Assembly (NCBI GenBank): GCA_946122785.1 | Contig: CAMGYJ010000010.1 | Location: forward strand, 12,499,467-12,563,466 | Direction of reading: 5' to 3' | DNA length: 64,000 nucleotides | DNA from: Linum tenue | Lineage: Eukaryota; Streptophyta; Magnoliopsida; Malpighiales; Linaceae | Shown: in pieces, positions 1-11,962 of the stretch | Position numbering within the stretch: position 1 is the stretch's first letter | Layout of the letters: the number at the start of each line of letters is the position of its first letter | The notes under the pieces: generated by a model | Database searches by the model: none | What the model saw: only the letters and a program-made list of their open reading frames with translations | What the model was told of the DNA's origin: nothing | Made by a program: the position numbers and the translations under genes

Positions 1-3000
1 CCTAATAGGCCGAATTTGTTGTAGTGATAGAAATCTTCGGATCCCATCCACCAAGAAGGAGAATGAAAAGCTAGCTTTGAGGGGGCGCAGGTTGATCAGT
101 TAAGGGGGAGTAAGAGCATAATGATCTAATTTGGGGGATTCAGAACAATATCACATTAGGTAATGTTAACATGAAAAGAAGTTGCTTTATTATTCTTTTG
201 CTTTCTTCCTTTAGAACCTGTCTTGAACATTTTACTGTTACAATCAAGTTAAGATTTTTTTATGATAACTATTATCCCTTTTAAAATAAATTTAAGATCC
301 TTTATGATGACTGGTATCACTTGAGAAATTAAGTATTGCAGAAAGAAAAGCAATTGTAGATTGTTGGATAAGAAAGGCTTTCCCTTTTTGCACTCATTTT
401 CCTAAAAGGTAATGGCCACAGTAAAATCCCTTTAATCTCTATTACTTGCTATAGTTCTAATATGTGATCACAAGATCTCCTAATTAAAATAAATATAAAA
501 GAAGTATCTCCCAAATCAATGAAGATCGAAAGAAGACCATTGCGCCAAGACGAAGTATAAATAGGAGGAATCAACATGACTAGACTAACAGATGTGGATG
601 AGCAATCTTACACAAATCAAGATCAAACATTATTTGATTAAAAATAGATGAAAGAAGTGATAGGTGTTCACTGTATGTATTGCTTGCGTATTTGTGAGGT
701 TGTGTAATTTCTCTGTTCAGCGTGATTACGTGAGTGCTTGTGAGGAAGAGAGAAAGGGTTATATTGCTCTATTCTTGTCAAGCGTTAGAGTTGCACTCAA
801 AGCGACTCACCTTGTAGTTAGATTGGAATAAGATAAAACCTAGACACTAGGTCTCAAAGGGTGAGCCATCTTTGAGTCAGACGTAAGCAATAGGCTGAAG
901 TCTATTAACGAGAAAATATATGTGTGTGTTCCTCTCTTTAGTCTCCTCTATCTTGTGTTTGCTTCTCATTTTGATAAACTCTTGGGCTTTAACAATAGGT
1001 CAAGCCCAACCCACTAGTCTTGCCGATCGATCCACGCCCAATTAAATTTTATTTGTCAGAATTATAAGAATATTTGTGTGCTACACATGTTCTGCAAGAG
1101 GATCATATATGTTACCTCCAAACTAAACGCGCTTCGTCCGACCTAGTGGACAAGTAGGTGGGTGAGTAGGTCAAGCTTGACACTGTAATTTTTTTTAACT
1201 AGTTTTAAAAACAAAACAAAAAAAGATAAATTTCGAAATATCTGCTCATATAAATAACTGAGTTGTCTAACCCTAAAAAACACACTAAATTGAGCAGTGG
1301 AAATAATCTCCAATTAATCTCTTGGTTTACGCACAAATAAAGAGAATTAAGAGTGTGTGGTTTAATTTATCGTAGAACAATTGATTGATTATCTGTTGTG
1401 CACGATAACGAGGAAAATGTCACAAAAATCTTAAAAAGAACAAACTCGTTCGCGACTCAACCAAATCAATTAGTAGCTTGCTTTCCTAATCAATTTTGGA
1501 CACTAAATTTAATGAAAGGCTAGTTTGACCGTGTTCTAACTTTTACGGAAGTAGTTTTTGGCTGTAGCTGTTAGAGAAATACTTAAAAAAAAAGCAGTTG
1601 TGTGTTTGGCTGAAAAGCTATTTGACGTGTTTTTTAATATCAAAGATCACGTAAAATAACTCAAAAGGATATATAATATAAAATATGAATAAAATTTTAA
1701 AAAATAAAAAGTAGTCAAAATGGATCTTGTTAGATTTTTTATATTAAATAATTTTATTTTATTTTTAATATGATAATTAGCAAAAAATTATATTTTGTTA
1801 AATAAAATTAAAATATGGTAAGGATCATCTTGTATTTTCAAAACAGTTTTTCGTAGAAGCTCCAATCAGACCTTCACCTTTTAAGATATACAAAACAGCT
1901 TTTCACCTTTTCAAAAAATCGAGTTTTCAGAGATGTTTGGTCGTACACTCGTACTCGTACTGTACTTTTTGAAGCATATAAGCGCTTCTTAAAGCAGGGG
2001 CAAACATATACAAAGTATTTAACGGTTGTTCAAGTTGGCAATAAAATTTAGGGTTCCACTTTGGATGAAGTGTTAACACAGAGAAACTCAAGTTTTTTAA
2101 TAATTGCAAACTGTCTTGTTTCTGAAACTGACTACAATTATATCCCATATCCCTTGTACAGGACAGGACGCCCTCTCTTCGTGGAAGCGTTAGAACTTAC
2201 ACAAGAATAAAGTAGGGTCGGTCGGTGGCGTTCCGTCCAAAATCCCGGCAGGTCGGACGAAGCTTCGTCGTCTTAAATGCGGTCGTCTGCCGTGGTACGG
2301 CACATCGCGGGGATACGGTCTTTGTGCCAAAGAGGACAGCCGAACATTGAATTTGGATGCATACCAATTGACGTGTGAGTTAATCGACTATTAGTATTAC
2401 TATTTCTATTTGTCATTCCTTTCAATAACATAATTGGCCGATGTGGAGACTGGAGTGTCAAATGATAAATTACTCCACTTGTCTTTGGATCTGAAAGTTC
2501 AGGATTCGAATTCTAAATACGTACACTAATTTTCCTTTCGTGCTTTGCGAGACTATGAGAACAATCATTTGGCTAAACGCAATATGTAATGAATACATGC
2601 AGTGATTTTTTGTTTTTCTAGAATCTAAACAAAAGAGTTTTAGAAACAAATAATGTACATACTTATATCATCATATTCCAAATGTTATACGAAGACGATA
2701 ATAATTAAGAATGGCTTCTAGCTATGTTATTGGTTCTGAGCATTCTCAATCTTATACAAAGACGATAATAAGAATGGCTTCTAACTCACAAGAAGGATTA
2801 TTAAGGGAGAAGAAGAAATGCAAATCCGATTTTGTATGTTATGGCAAGCTAAGCTAAAATTTCCTCCATTCCATCGAGATTTTCACTTCTTTGGCCTCTA
2901 ATTTATACCAGACAAACAGAGGCTTTTAACGTTTGAAAAGATTTAAGCGTGTTTGTTTAACTACGTACTATTGAAGCTCTAATCGTAAACTTAAAATAAT

Positions 3001-3302
3001 AATATGTTTTCTAGTTAATTCTCTCAATAATAATTAATTATGATCTACGCGCAAACTGAAAGGTGCAGAGCCAACCAGCCAGCTAGGTTATCCTTGTCTT
3101 CAGCAAATTATTATCTGTGATTTTTAAAATGATATAAAATTCCTGTGGTTTTTGAAGAAATAATATCATGGATACAAGCTACTCAAATGCATAAAAGTAT
3201 CATATCCAGAAAATAAAGGTAAAAGATGCTGGTTTACCAAATTGTTCTACATGAGTTATCCATAGTGGAAAACACTTCGCCAACCCACTTACCAATGTTA
3301 GC
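1..3302. other. AT-rich intergenic stretch
   Basis: No convincing gene is visible; the only open frames are short and have no recognisable domain. About 1520-1990 looks like a decayed MITE: it starts near a TTTGACCGTG-like end, has A/T-rich filler, and ends near TTTGGTCGT with repeated AAAAGCT-type words. I could not fix its ends or a target duplication. The stretch stops at the target duplication of the LINE that begins at 3315. Confidence 0.5.
2684..2783. repeat. Short tandem duplication
   Basis: A segment reading TTATACGAAGACGATAATA followed by AGAATGGCTTCTA occurs twice, at about 2684-2720 and 2751-2783, about 67 bases apart. The second copy lacks a few bases. It is a small local duplication with no visible coding role. 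Confidence 0.7.
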
Positions 3303-3314
3303 CAAGGTGCCATT
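3303..3314. repeat. LINE target-site duplication, 3' copy
   Basis: CAAGGTGCCATT. It matches CAAGGTGACATT at 15294-15305 with one mismatch and abuts the LINE's A-tail. Confidence 0.6.
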
Positions 3315-3376
3315 CTTTTTTTGTTTGACGAATACGAGCACTTTTATTCCAACCCCATCAAGGGAAACCAAATATA

Positions 3377-3799
3377 TTACAACAGTGGAGCAATGATATT
3401 ACAAACTTGAACCCAATCCACAAGTAACGTATTTAACCTAGCTTGGCAAGCCACCCAATCCGCAAGTGAGTTTAACCGTCGGGGCACAAACTCCACCTTG
3501 ATCCAAGGTGTTAACTGGATGATCACAACCTTTCTTGCAAGGATCGCTCGACAATGCCAAGGCCAGAGGTTAGCATCCTGCCGCAATGCAATCGACAAAA
3601 CTTGACCGTTAGTTTGGATACATGTCGAAACTAGGCCATGTGCTGCAATCACGATGGCATTAAGAAGACCAAAGGCTTCCGCTTGCATAGGATTAGAACA
3701 AAGAAAGGTCTCAACCTTGCCGTCGTACACCTGTAGTATTGAACCTCCAAATCCACTTATCACTATACTCCGATGGTCCCACACAATGGCCTTTGTAAC
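3377..3799 (-). pseudogene. LINE RNase H-like domain (3' part of split ORF)
   Basis: The translation shows the RVT_3/RNase H-like domain found at the C-terminus of plant LINE polyproteins: a WDHRSIVISGFGG-type first strand, a QAEAFGLLNA helix with the conserved Glu, and a final LNSLADWVACQAR stretch. The residue aligned with the second catalytic Asp appears to be Asn (IQTNGQ). It joins the upstream LINE part at GTTAC on the minus strand, where Athila inserted. The zinc-binding region between reverse transcriptase and RNase H is mostly absent, so the LINE had an internal deletion before Athila arrived. Non-functional. Confidence 0.8.
3795..3799. repeat. Athila-1 target duplication, left
   Basis: GTAAC directly precedes the left LTR and is identical to 13277-13281. 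Confidence 0.95.
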
Positions 3800-4955
3800 T
3801 GACACGCTAAAATACAACACCAAACTGCGACCAAGTGTAATCGCAGTCCGGGAATGCAGTAAAGTAGCAAGTTCTAATATCAACCCGGGGTCTAGATCTA
3901 CTGTCTACTGCCTAGATCCAACAGTAGCTTGGAATCTCTTAAGCTGACCAAGCCCTCTCAGTCAAACTACCCGGCAGACGACTAGTCTTCACCGGGATAG
4001 AAAGCTGAGGCTATGAACACAGAACTCCACTACTGGAATTGGATTCCAGAACAAAGCAGTAGATTGACTAACTCTCGTATAACCAATCTGCTACTACCGA
4101 ATGATGTAGCTCTAACAACCTAATCAGATTCTATCTCTCTCAGGTTGCAGCAGAAATCAAGAAAAGCTGATCAGACTTCAATCAATTCAATCAATCATGC
4201 ATCATTCGATTATAACCAAGCAGTATAACAATCCCAAGTCATTACAATCAAAATCCCTAACACATGGAACTAGGGTTCTTCATACCCAAGTGAGAGAAAG
4301 TTCTACTCCATAGAGAGAGGGGGGGGGAAACAGGATACAAATCAGTCATACTCATAACAATGGGAAGAATCTGCTCTGGGATGATGATTATCACTCCTAT
4401 GATGATCTCCAAGCTTGATTTGATGAAACCCAGCTCCAAAACCACTCTTAGGATGTGTTCTTCGCACTTTCTCTCTCTAGGGCTCTGTTTTTACTCCAAA
4501 AGGTCGATTTTCTCACTTGTGGCTCGAAATTGGGTTAAACCCAGATTTTCCCGACTCACACGGGCAAAAAGAACGGCCGTGTGGCTTACCCAGTTGCCCG
4601 TGTGGCTTCCAAAACGCTGCGTCTCAATTAATCGAACTTCAGGCTTCTGACCCTGGCCGTGTGGAATTTCCAGCATGCCGGTGTGAGCTCTCGGCACAAA
4701 CCACACGGCCACAAGGGTGACTTGCATGTCCATGTGGGTTCCAGGAATGTCCGTGTGGCTTCCTCAGCGCCTCGCCCCGCGTCCGATCTTCGTCCAATCG
4801 CCCCCAAACTCGCTCCCAAGCCTCCATTCACGTACTAGGACCTGAAATATCACAAACAAGCACAACCTAGCGTGAAATCGGCCTATAACACGAGAATCAA
4901 CATCTCAAACGGTGTACGAATATGGGTAAAAACATGTGCAATTAACGGTCTATCA
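3800..4955 (-). repeat. Athila-1 3' LTR
   Basis: 1,156 bp, sense ends TGATAGACC...GCGTGTCA. It is closely similar to 11963-13276 but lacks about 190 bases after the shared CCGGGGTCTAGATCTACT (end near 3900) and carries about 30 extra bases next to a G9 run at 4319-4327. Its middle (about 4550-4760) holds decayed CACACGGCCGTGTG motifs. Confidence 0.95.
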
Positions 4956-4970
4956 AACTCCCCCACACTT
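4956..4970 (-). other. Athila-1 polypurine tract
   Basis: In sense orientation AAGTGTGGGGGAGTT lies directly before the 3' LTR start TGATAG. This is the expected plus-strand primer position. Confidence 0.85.
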
Positions 4971-6462
4971 AACCGTTTGCTTGTCCCCAAGCAAACCAAG
5001 TTAGACACAAGGTAAGCTCACATTTTCAATCATACCAACATTGGGGACAAGTCATAAAGGCACAGAACACGTGAATCGTACTGGTTTTCAAACATTAACA
5101 CATGAACAACTTCAATAGCAACCTGGTCAACCACCACAAAGGACATTCGAGTGCAGCAAAATCGAGTAAAGGAAGAGTCTCTCTTCTATTCACCAACCAA
5201 CCTAGACTTGATTCAACCACTTACTCAAGATAGTCACCTCATGCACCAAACTCAAGACATCAGAATAGAGACCGAGCAACCGGGGTACAAGAGTATATAG
5301 AATATGAAAAATGAATCGCTCACTCTCGACCAGTGGGGCCAGGACAATTTGATGCGAAAAATGTGCATGCTTATTCTCTCAATCCCTAACATCTCTTCAC
5401 CATGCTGGCAGCCTCTAAATGCTAGAGTTCACATATGGGGTGTCACCACTAACTAATCCGGAGGTCTTAGACAAAGGTTCAAATGACTGGCTAGGGTCTT
5501 GGACATGGGGAAAAGGCCTTTTAGGTGGTGGAAGTATTCATAGCACAAGGTTCACATTTCCAAACCCACACAATCACAGTCAAACAAACCAGTATTTCCT
5601 TCCTGCCATTCTGCATTACTCAAATTCTCAAAAGCACAAGAGCGAAGGAGGTTATATAAATGTCACCATTTCCAAGCCAGAATGCTAAGAAACACTACTT
5701 ACCGGGCACTATTCAGGTTTTTGGTAGTGGCTCTCTTTTGCTTTCATTTTTTCTTGTTTTTCTTTCATTTTCTTTTCATTACTTAAGAGAACCACCACTT
5801 CTGCACATATTTCAAACACATGCCCAACTTTTAAGCACTACCTCCAACCCTCACATTAAATTTAGCAGAAACAACAGAAAACATGTAAAAACCACTCTGT
5901 GGAACCTTCTAAAAGATGCAAAAGGGTGATTTTTCATTGTAGACCGAAAGAAAGGATAACACACGGCTCAAAGGGGCTGACTAGGGGATATGACACATCA
6001 GGACAGTCAATTTGGTCGTGAGCTAATCCTATGCCCCCATCATCTTAGCTAGTGACAACGTGAATGCTACACATCATGGAAGAGGGATCTATCGCACAAG
6101 AAAGAAACGAGCAGGCTCAAATCTCACATGGCTACCTATATGCTCTATCTCTCATTATGATTCCCTGAACTAGGTGCATAAACGACTGTCAAGAACAAGT
6201 GATCAATCCAAGTCACAGTTGGTAAGCAAACAGTTGAAAAACTAAACCCCTACACAATTCTACTGCACGTCTCAGTCATCATCATAGGTTGTCCTAGTCA
6301 CAATCAAGCTGTCATGCATCAATCCAAAAACCATTCAATTCATCAATCACAACACAGTGCCAGTATGATCAAACATCAGTACTTGGAGCCCTCAAAACGT
6401 AAGATTCGGACAGCGGACTAGGTTCCAAGCACACATATATAAATTCCAACCGATACAAAGCA

Positions 6463-6476
6463 CCCCCCACACTTAA
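6463..6476 (-). other. Internal polypurine-tract-like copy
   Basis: In sense orientation TTAAGTGTGGGGGG, sharing the core of the terminal polypurine tract. It lies downstream of the extra ORF, about 1.5 kb before the 3' LTR. Confidence 0.7.
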
Positions 6477-6804
6477 GCACGACATTGCCCTCAATGGAGT
6501 CGAGGGAGAGATAAGGGGAACGATGTTACCGGATTGAAATACTGCCGGGGGACTGGAAATGGACTAGTTAGCGAGAAACAAACGGGAAGATGGACAGTTC
6601 TGCACGAATCAAACATCAAGAACACACTAGCACACTGTGCGTTAGGGATCAGTAGCCCAGACGACCACAAAATAAACAATCCACAAAAGGAAAAGAAAAA
6701 CAAAAACAAACGACACACTTAGTTCAAGCTCCGCACACATGGAGCAAACACACAAAAGTCTAAAATGAAAAAAAAAAAACACTCAGAGGGGCAACGAGTA
6801 CAGC

Positions 6805-8179
6805 CTACTCGTCGCCAAGGTCATCCAGGTCGATGTCGTCCATGAAAGCATCATCACCATCATCACCATCAGCTGGGGGAGGAGGAAGTGGAGAGTCCTC
6901 CCAGGGAGTCCTCCAAACTGGCTGCTCGCCCGGTAGCAGTTGGAGCAGGTGCTGCTGGAACTCCTGCATGCGCCTAGATCGAGCCTTCTCTCGCTCTATA
7001 TGAGCCAGTGTCACCCTCTGCTGGGTCGCCATCATGTCCAGGCGCTCATCATATGCAGCCATCCGAGTCTGATACTCGGCCCGATGAGCCGCATACTGCT
7101 GCTGGAAGTGGAGCTGCTGGTCAAGGATCTGGCAGTTCTGGATACGCAGCTGCTCGAACTGGTGGGTGAAGTAATCCTGCCCGGGGAAAGCTGAGCTGCC
7201 ACCCTCGTACTCGAAAGTGGTGGGGCGGGGGGGCAGCAACATCATCCACCTCCTCGGGCTCCACATGATCAGCAGCCTCATCCTCCTGGTCCTCTAGCTG
7301 GTCCTCCTATGGGATATGAGGTTCTGGAAACCCTTCGATCCACAGGATGCCGCGGTTCTCACGCAGCAGGTGCATGCGACTAATCGTCTCTCTGCCAAAG
7401 ACACTGGTGCTCCCCTGCTCTGTGCACCCCTGCAGTGAAAGCCCGAAGTAGGTGACCAGGCGTGTGATGAGGGGAGTGCAATGCAGGCTCTTCAACTCGG
7501 AAGCACTCTTCTCGAAGGTTCTGGCCACCACATAACCCAAGTGGAGAGGATGCTCGTGCTGGCGGATGGACTGGATGAAGTACATGGCCCTCTTGGTGAT
7601 GGCGCTGGCACTGTCGGAGGCTGGGGTGTAAGACTTCGCCAGCAGGTGGTGGAGAATACGGTTGTCGAGGTGCAGGGTGCTGGTCTTCGTCTTCCCAGCC
7701 GAGAAGGGACGCTGTCCTGGCCGAGCAAGGCAGGTGTACAGCTTCTTGAAGTTCATGTCCGCCGGGTCGCTGACCTCGGTGACGTAGTCCTCACCATCGG
7801 CCAGGTCGAGGTCGAGAGCAGTGGCCAGCTCGTGGTAGCTCATAGACCGGGGTGCACCGCCGAGCCTGAATTTGACGGCTGCACCGTCTGTCCAATCCTC
7901 TGTGGATGCGTGCTTGAAGGTCGTGTAGAACTCCAGCACGGGCTCGTAGTAAACCTTCTCCCGGATGGAGAGCAGACGGCGCCAAGGCTTGTTGGTGACG
8001 ATGGCGGAGAAGTGCTCGTAGTAGTGCAACTTCACAAACTCCCGCCTGGACCAGCAGTGGTGCTGCCCAAACGAGCATGCCAGGACTTGCTTGAAATGAT
8101 CCTGGTAGGGGCCCCTCTGCAGATCCCAGATGAACGGGTGCTTGAGGTCAGGTTTCGACATTGTCCTGCAAAAGAACAA
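6805..8179 (-). pseudogene. Athila ORF-1-like protein, broken
   Basis: The frame 8179-7307 reads as the plant retrotransposon ORF often annotated as Athila ORF-1 or putative plant transposon protein. Visible blocks are PWRRLLSIREKVYYEPVLEF, VKFRLGGAPRSMSYHELATAL, LARPGQRPFSAGKT and LLAKSYTPASDSASAITKRA. A stop at 7307 and a shift near 7225-7290 separate it from a Gln-rich, coiled-coil-like tail with an acidic end (7281-6805, closing DDIDLDDLGDE). It sits where Athila elements carry their third, env-position ORF. Its function is not known to me, and I see no signal peptide or membrane segment here. It is GC-rich compared with the host sequence. Confidence 0.75.
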
Positions 8180-8221
8180 CCCAAAGTGGAACCAAAAGAG
8201 CCAAAGAAAAGGTTAATCACA

Positions 8222-8234
8222 CCCCCACACTTAA
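8222..8234 (-). other. Second internal polypurine-tract-like copy
   Basis: In sense orientation TTAAGTGTGGGGG, 42 bases before the ATG of the extra ORF. With 6463-6476 it brackets that ORF. Confidence 0.7.
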
Positions 8235-8929
8235 GAACAGAAAACAGCCCAACCATGGTTTCATCCATAGTTCGGGGGTCAAAAACTCGATAAATCAAGC
8301 ATATTCTGAGTGGGGGTGCACATTCACGATAAAGTAGGCAACTTAAGGTTCACATCCATAGCAAATACACCATGGCATGAAAAACAGGCATTTCATCGAA
8401 CACCTTGTGTGCACTATTAAGTTAAGCAAGAGATTGGCAAAATTCTTGCACACAAGGGCTCAACCAAGCAAGGGGGACATTGCCCAACACAATTCATACA
8501 TAATCCAAGCACTCCCCTCAATGAATTGCACAAAATGCACAAGATTCAAAGAGGTTCTCGAAACATGCACCCTAACACCCAATTCTCCAAAAATAACATA
8601 GTTAAGGGTAAAATCAAACCTGGAGACTCAAGTAGAGGTGTAGGGGATGATGAGGGGAAGGCGATGGAAGCGACAAAAAGCCGAAAAAGTGCCCGGAAAT
8701 GCTCGCCGGAGCCTCGCCGGAGCCTCACCGGAAATCGCCTCCGGCGACTCAAAATCGATCCAAATCACCTAAAAAATGAGGGATAGGCCGATAATGGGGA
8801 GGGAAGAGTGGGTGTGGTGTTGGACTTGTGAAAAACCGACCAAAAATGGCCGAAACCCGCCAAGGAGGGTGAAAAGTCGCGGTTTTCTGGCGAGGGGGAG
8901 AGGATTCCGGCGAGTGAAATTGGGTTTTC

Positions 8930-9310
8930 TGACCACTCGATCGTGTCAGCCGAATTTATAGCCCGTGGCTCGGCCACACGGGCAGGCTCACACGCCCGTG
9001 TGAGGTGCAGGGTGTGCCCGTGTTGCCCGAAAAGGCCAGGCCGAGGAAATCCACACGGTCGTGTGACATGCACATCTGGCCGTGTGGAAAATGCCGAGAG
9101 CTCACACGGCCAAGGGGTTAAATCCACACGGCCATGTGAGCATCAGAGTTTCCCGTGTTGGCCACACGGCCTGGCCGAGATAATCCACACGACCGTGTGA
9201 GTTGCACATTGGCCGTGTGGATTATGCCGAGAGCTCACACGGCCAGGGGCTCAAAACCACACGGCCGTGTGAGTTTCAGGCATGGGCGTGTGGACTGCTG
9301 GAGCCCCGAA
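8930..9310. repeat. Tandem array of CACACGGCCGTGTG-type palindromes
   Basis: About four degenerate units of 52-73 bases begin at roughly 9049, 9122, 9182 and 9255. Each starts ATCCACACGG(C/T)CGTGTGA or close to it and contains further GGCCGTGTGG and CTCACACGGCC words. Related but less regular motifs run back to about 8960. The array occupies the place between protease and the extra ORF where polymerase would be expected. Palindromes of the same kind are scattered in this element's LTRs. Confidence 0.85.
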
Positions 9311-9364
9311 TTCAACCTGTTTTCACTCAAAAACGACATTCGACTCTGGAACAACACCTCAAGA

Positions 9365-9849
9365 CTAAAAAAACACAAAAATCAAAAGGAAAAAGGTAAG
9401 AAAATGCAAACCTCGGTGGGGTTGCCTCCCCACAAGAGCTTCTTTACCGCCTTTTAGCTGGACGCCAGTAGCGTGGATGCTCACTAAGGTCCCATCATGT
9501 ACATATATGAGAGCCTTGGCGGTGTCCAGGAAAGGCCTTCCCAATATAAGGGGCACTTCGGTATCCTCATTGATGTCCAAGACAACAAAATCCACAGGAT
9601 AAACGAATTTGCAAACCTTAACCAGAAGGTCTTCCACTATGCCCCTAGGATGAACTATAGATCGGTCAGCTAATTGAAGGCTCATCCTAGTCGCACGGGG
9701 TTCACCTAGGCCTAGTTTCTTGAACAATTTATATGACATGACATTGATACTAGCACCTGATCCGCCAAGGACCTCTCTACATGCAATTTATCGATAGAGC
9801 ACGGGATAGTAAAACTACCTGGTTCCTTCTGCTTCTGCGGGAGCTTGTT
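9365..9849 (-). pseudogene. Athila-1 aspartic protease, frameshifted
   Basis: Recognisable as the retropepsin of plant Ty3/gypsy (Athila/Tat) polyproteins: NKLPQKQKEPGSFTIPCSI, then GASINVMSYKLFKKLGLGE, then SLQLADRS, and the C-terminal ILGRPFL motif. The reading frame changes exactly at the active-site triad (near 9760), consistent with loss of one base, so no intact enzyme can be made. After ILGRPFL the frame runs into unrelated sequence and stops at 9365; no reverse transcriptase follows. Confidence 0.8.
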
Positions 9850-11817
9850 CTACAGAATGGCAGAGCACTCCTCGCTGAGCTCCACAGTGGCCAGCTCACT
9901 CAGCTTCTGCTTCTTTGAGAGAAGATCTTTCAGAAACTTCGCATACTTAGTCATTTGATATAGTGCCTCCAGGAAGGGCACTTGGACATTCAGCTTCCTA
10001 AGCATGGACATGAAGTTTTCGAACTCTGCCTCCATCCTGTCTTTGTGCAACCGAGTAGGGAAAGGGAGTTGCGGGATATACTCCTTCACTACCGGTTGCG
10101 GCTTAGGCGAAGGCACCTCAACCTCCTTCTCTGCTTCTTCTTCAACCGTTGGAGATGCTAAAACAAGGGCCTCTCTCTCTTGTTCCCGAACAGGTGGATC
10201 AACCGTCATCTTGCCACTCCTGGTTGTGATGGCATTACAGTGGGCATTCGGGTCCTTCGGATTAGGAATGGTATGACCTGGCAAGGTACCCGGAGCTCTC
10301 TGCGCCACTGCTTGAGCCACGCTCCCCAGCTGGGTTTGGATATCCTGCAAGACAGCCTGTGTGTTCCTCTGGCCAGCTTCAAGAGCCAGGAATTTACCCA
10401 AGGCCTTTTCCATGAAATGCTCAATAGTGTTGAATTTCTGAGCACTAGAACTGGCAAGAGAACCCACCAAGTCCCTCAGTTCAGCCATTGGATCATTCTT
10501 TACTGGGGCTATAGGTGCTGCCCCTGGCTGCAGGAAAGGTCGTGGCTGTGGTTGAGCAGCATGCCCCTGCATGGGCTGGTAGAGAGACTGCTGCTGCTGC
10601 TGCTGGAATTGCCCCTGTCTGGGCTGATATGGCGGTCTCTGGAAGCCTGGCGGTCCTTGGGAGGCTGGTGGTCTAGGATTTGCCCCAGCCCATGAGAAAT
10701 TGGGATGGTGGCGCCACCCCTCGTTGTACGTGTTACTGTAGGGGTCATTTCGCCTAGCATTATTGATGAAGTTCACCTGCTCCTGGGTTGTAGTCGACTC
10801 CCTCATCGCCTGGAAATCTTCCACACTGTGATGGGTGCTCTCGCACCACTGGCAGTGCATCGCCTGCTGCTGTCCGGCCCCGGGAATCATCCCAGATCGA
10901 TCTATCGCTGAAACCAGCTTCGACACCACCTGCACCAAATCAGATGACTGGGTGGCTACAACATGCACATCCCGCCCTGGTGCTCGTCTCGATCTCGTGG
11001 CAGTTCCCCAATCATACCCGTTCTCTGCGATCTCCTCAAAGAGTTGATTCAGCTGTGGCGGTGTTTTGGTCAGCATGTTTCTGCCACAAACCGAGTCGAT
11101 CAGCTGCTTGTCTTCTGGGAAGAGGGCGTGATAGAAGGTGCCCACCTTGAAAGAATCATTGAAACCATGATTTGGACACCTCAGGAAGAGACTGTTGTAT
11201 CTCTCCCATACGTCCCGGATGGTCTCATCTTCATCCTGGGTAAAGTGGGTGATCTGCTTCTGCAAGTCCGCCGTTTTTTACGGAGGATGATAGCGGGTGA
11301 GGAACTTGTCCGCCAGGTTGGCGAACGTGGTGATAGAGCCTGGAGATCGAGTGTCTAGCCACTCCTTGGCCTGGCCCTCCAGAGTAAATGGGAAGTACCT
11401 CAGCTGGATGGCATCGGCTGGGACCCCATTTATGTTGATTCCATCGATCAGCTCATGGAATCGCCACAGATGCGATCGGGGGCACTCCCCCTCCTTGCCA
11501 CGGAACACCACTGAACCGCGCAACATTGTGATGACCGAGGTGCTCACCTCAAAGTTGTTCGCTGGCACATGAGGGTGTTAAATAGGTGACCTCATGTCCG
11601 TGGCTCTGGCGGTCCAGTAGGATCCCATGGTCTGCTCCTCAGGAATGACCACATCATGGTCCTGTGGGTCAGCCATCTCCTCTTCGTCAGTGATCTGTAG
11701 CTGTGCTAGCGCCTCCTCCGCAGCCAGTCGCGCCTTTAGAGCCCGCTTGAAGTTCCTGCAGGTCCGTTCAAGCTCCCGGTCTAATGGTAGTAGTTCTCCT
11801 GACTGGCTACGGGTCAT
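9850..11817 (-). pseudogene. Athila-1 gag with two nonsense codons
   Basis: Starts MTRSQSGELLPLDRELERTC about 120 bp after the primer-binding site. The retrotransposon gag domain is clear: GQAKEWLDTRSPGSITTFANL, then DVWERYNSLFLRCPNHGF, then FYHALFPEDKQLIDSVCG. A short C-x2-C-x4-H-type word (CQWCESTHHSVEDF) could be a degenerate knuckle, followed by a Pro/Gln-rich linker. Two stops interrupt it, at 11578-11580 and 11276-11278; otherwise the frame is open. The C-terminal part continues in frame to a stop at 9850 just before the protease. Assembly into virus-like particles would be its ancestral role. Confidence 0.85.
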
Positions 11818-11939
11818 GCACTACCTGCACACAACCGGCAAAAGCAACCCGTGAAGGTACACAGGTGGAAGAGAGAACAATGCAGTAAAGAAAAAGCTAG
11901 AGTAACAAATTTTCACGTTTCCCCAATAACCTAGAGGGT

Positions 11940-11956
11940 CCCCGGCAACGGCGCCA
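11940..11956 (-). other. Athila-1 primer-binding site (tRNA-Asp)
   Basis: The plus strand reads CCCCGGCAACGGCGCCA, which equals the 3' end of plant tRNA-Asp(GTC) including CCA as I know it. On the sense strand this is TGGCGCCGTTGCCGGGG, six bases after the 5' LTR. Confidence 0.9.
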
Positions 11957-11962
11957 AAAACT

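Noticed and set aside
700..1040. Possible Copia LTR 3' part
   Set aside because: Only vague similarity of phrasing; no partner LTR, primer site or polypurine tract.
2160..2330. GC-richer patch that looked like an exon
   Set aside because: Only short frames with no domain and no splice context.
6491..6722. Short frames near 6.5-6.7 kb
   Set aside because: Low-complexity Phe/Leu or Lys-rich readings of A-rich element DNA with no homologous block.
7481..8293. 270-codon plus-strand frame opposite the Athila ORF
   Set aside because: It is a GC-driven shadow of the minus-strand ORF-1-like gene and has no domain of its own.
8930..9310. CRISPR-like reading of the repeat array
   Set aside because: Units are degenerate and contiguous with no unique spacers, and the sequence is eukaryotic.
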